From NCBI GenBank assembly GCA_905331475.1, contig CAJNYU010000006.1:1-64000 (forward strand): DNA of 64,000 nucleotides. Direction: 5' to 3'. The notes under the pieces are model-generated. The model saw only the letters and a list, made by a program, of their open reading frames with translations, was not told where the DNA came from and ran no database searches. Below are positions 61,776 to 64,000 of the stretch, one piece after another. A program made the position numbers and the translations under genes. Source of the stretch: Rotaria socialis. Taxonomy: Eukaryota > Rotifera > Eurotatoria > Philodinida > Philodinidae. Numbering within the stretch: position 1 is the first letter of the stretch; every line of letters starts with the position of its first letter.

Positions 61776-62637
61776 TCACATTAAATGAGTTAATGTCGTT
61801 GTAGTACTGTCTGTATCCTTTCGTTTTGGTCCTACTGTTGTTGTTATTGTTGTTGTCGCATCAGTAGATGATACAACAGGTTGACTAGCATTATTATTAT
61901 TGTTATTACTGTTATTATTAGCAGTTAAATGAACTGTAGCGGAATTTTGTTGACGCATATTTTGTATGAAATCCTATAATAGAAAATGAAAATTATTTGT
62001 ATGAATGCATCCATCTGTTATATCACATGTATGCATATTTAAACACCTGCTGGGCTATTTACTCTTACATCTTGCATCAATGAACAATATTCATCCTCAC
62101 CATGTCTGCAAAGCATATAGATTCGATTTCATCGTTCATTCTTTTTTTTCTTACTGCGAATTATTTACATAAGAGAATTCTATCCTTGACCTGATCTCTT
62201 TGAAAGAGACTAATGATTGAGATAAATATAACCTATGCTTGCGTTGACAACTTCTCTATATGTATATGCTCTAGTTCATGTGTATTAATAGATAAGTTGC
62301 CCGGCTGTGACTGATGTGCATTGGTATGAGTCCTCGACATTAAGGACAAATTCTCATGTATCTATTCGTTATGATAGCTATGATATTTGATAGACACGGC
62401 AAACAAGATATGCCATTTGATATAATCACTAATACAGTACAAAAAAGAAAATTCCTTCGATAAGTCTTGAACTTACCGATGATAGTGCATCGCCATTGGC
62501 TCGTCGTATATGATAGAAATAACGAAAACGATTACTTTCATCAGGAATAATATGTTCACGGAGTGTGTCTTGATTATAATGGTGTCGAATTTTTTTAAAA
62601 TTAGCTGTTTTATATCGTTTCTTCCCGGCACTAATAG
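61776..62637 (-). CDS. Unrecognised gene, 3' part, asparagine-rich C-terminus
   Basis: Likely exons are 62477-62637 (ISAGKKRYKTANFKKIRHHY onward, ending NGDALSS before GTAAGTT), a possible 9-codon exon 62069-62095 (DEYCSLMQD) and 61776-61973 (DFIQNMRQQNSATVHL, an Asn run, then Thr-rich tail to the stop). Phases close with these choices. The 9-codon exon depends on a weak acceptor, because the better AG six codons' length earlier opens onto a stop. The frame stays open 5' to 62761, so the first exon may instead be longer and begin at an ATG near 62761. I cannot name the family. Basic residues and low-complexity tail suggest a nucleic-acid or cytoskeletal partner, without proof. Confidence 0.4.
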
Positions 62638-62761
62638 CTAAAATATAAAACAATAGATATGCTTCTTCAATACATGTGTACACACAGCAAGGAAATGCTC
62701 TATTGTGTTCAACACGCATAGACAATTCCATTAGCCTTCCTGACACTCTAATTAACCGCAT

Positions 62762-63783
62762 GATAGAAATGTATACACATAAAGAGAAAAAAGTTTATTT
62801 ATTAATTATGAACGTCGAGACATGACGATGTAGTTTGTTTGTTTATTTATTTATTTATTTGTCTTTATATTAATTTGATTATAACGATATTAATTGAATG
62901 CAGTTTGATTCTGCTATCAACAATGGATTGGTTAACTTATATTTCCCAAGCTACTGTATGCACTCATGATAACCAATATAATGTGCACTACATGTACACA
63001 TTTGTACTAAAGATAAATGTACACGGTTATTTGCTCATAGATTATTTGCTTACACACGAGTTCAAGGTCAATGCTCTTTGCATGAAACAAAAAGAAATGC
63101 GTCTCTAACGAAATTTATCTTCAACAATTGATTAAACATACTCAGATGAAATTCTCTTCGAGCAAAATAAACAATGAAAATCGATATTGAGCTCTAATGA
63201 ACTATTCAGACATGTGTCGTGCGCTATTTTCAAGTGTTCATAAAGCACTCAATCTTACAAGAAAAAAAAGAGAAGGAATATAACAGCAAATATGCATTCA
63301 TCAGCAAGCCAGTCGCATTCTTATGTTGACATGTGATGAAGGAAGCCAGCAATAAACGTTGCGTGTAAAAATGTGCCTCAAGCTCAAAATAAAAGGATAT
63401 AAAATAATAAATGATCAAAAAGTCAATAGACATATACACAAAAGATTATTTCTTTTTTCATTCATAAACTGCAAATATTGACTAGCATCAAGGCGAGATA
63501 GACTTCACATTCGACTTAAGTTCTATTTGAGCATAGACAATAAATTGGTCATGTTCTTCTATCGATTCATTGTGTTGAGAATAAAAGGTCTTAGTCTAAG
63601 TACCTTTTCTAGTCTGTACTACAAAAAAAGGACCTTCATCAAGTTGATAAATTGACATTTCCGTTCCGAATTAGTAATTCTCATGAGTCTCAATTCAATC
63701 GTTAGACTATGACATACTGAAGTTTTGTTCTCTTGACTAGGTCTTATCTATATTCGAAATACTTGAGTCTATGGCTTCATTAC
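62762..63783. other. No supported gene
   Basis: AT-rich sequence with a TTTA/TTTG run at about 62831-62860. It may be intron of the gene entering from the right edge or of the gene on its left. Confidence 0.35.
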
Positions 63784-64000
63784 CTTTCTGCCATGAATCT
63801 CTATGATCGTAATTTTTTCCTGTACATGTAAATTGAATAAAAATTCCCAATAATAAAACTATAGGTAAAATCAAAGCAATAAGCCAATGACGAATACACA
63901 ACATTGCCGTCGATTCAAACAGTAAACGTTTACGAACAAAATCAAATAAAACAGATGATTGAAGAAAATAATCTAAAACAAGTGTATGACATACACCTGC
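63784..64000 (-). CDS. Edge exon with a membrane-spanning helix (partial)
   Basis: The minus-strand frame is open from the window edge to a GTAATG donor at 63783. It reads LVLDYFLQSSVLFDFVRKRL, then a hydrophobic helix (HWLIALILPIVLLLGIFIQF), then CTGKNYDHRDSWQK. A juxtamembrane stretch followed by one helix and a short basic-polar segment suggests the C-terminal part of a membrane protein. The layout recalls the end of ADAM-type sheddases, but there is not enough to assign it. The remainder lies outside the window. Confidence 0.4.

Overview
The window looks like nuclear DNA of a small, AT-rich, compact invertebrate genome, most probably a bdelloid rotifer. The evidence is intron-rich animal genes with introns mostly of 40-65 bp, a relic of a bacterial-type enzyme gene, short arrays of a CCCACA/TGTGGG repeat (the telomeric motif I recall for bdelloids), and T-rich AG acceptors just upstream of several start codons, as expected where spliced-leader trans-splicing occurs. 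The taxon is inferred; no rRNA or mitochondrial marker is present to settle it. I saw no tRNA, rRNA or CRISPR array.

Bases 1-20 kb are accessory in character. In order they hold an F-box-like gene (450-2441), a broken CIAO3/NARFL copy (6009-6386), a small TFIP11-like gene reduced to its C-terminal domain (6689-7645), a palindrome-rich repeat (8443-8760), the decayed 3' end of a bacterial-type PHB depolymerase (8771-9511), a broken hAT transposase (10171-10896), a 3.4-kb element with terminal inverted repeats (10961-14328) that carries two tandem arrays, a small secreted six-cysteine protein (15116-15465), and a cluster of telomere-like hairpins and a foldback (16146-18074).

From 18 kb on the content is mostly conserved animal genes. 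TAF5 (minus) and MGST1 (plus) diverge. They are followed by a VWA3-family protein with three VWA units, PXMP4, a gene-free 4.5 kb, and a dopamine-like GPCR with a long first intron. Next come an 870-bp foldback element and a seven-exon gene for an unrecognised 861-aa disordered protein.

The 45.5-52 kb block is the densest: NUP50, GEMIN2, AUH and SLC25A19 lie head to tail on the minus strand with 72-202 bp between coding regions. Rab GDI diverges from NUP50. A PB1-domain MAP3K, an unrecognised type I membrane protein and two poorly resolved fragments fill the rest. For the conserved genes I worked out exon boundaries by hand, using GT-AG sites, reading phase and similarity to remembered animal orthologues. 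Phases close across every junction except where stated.
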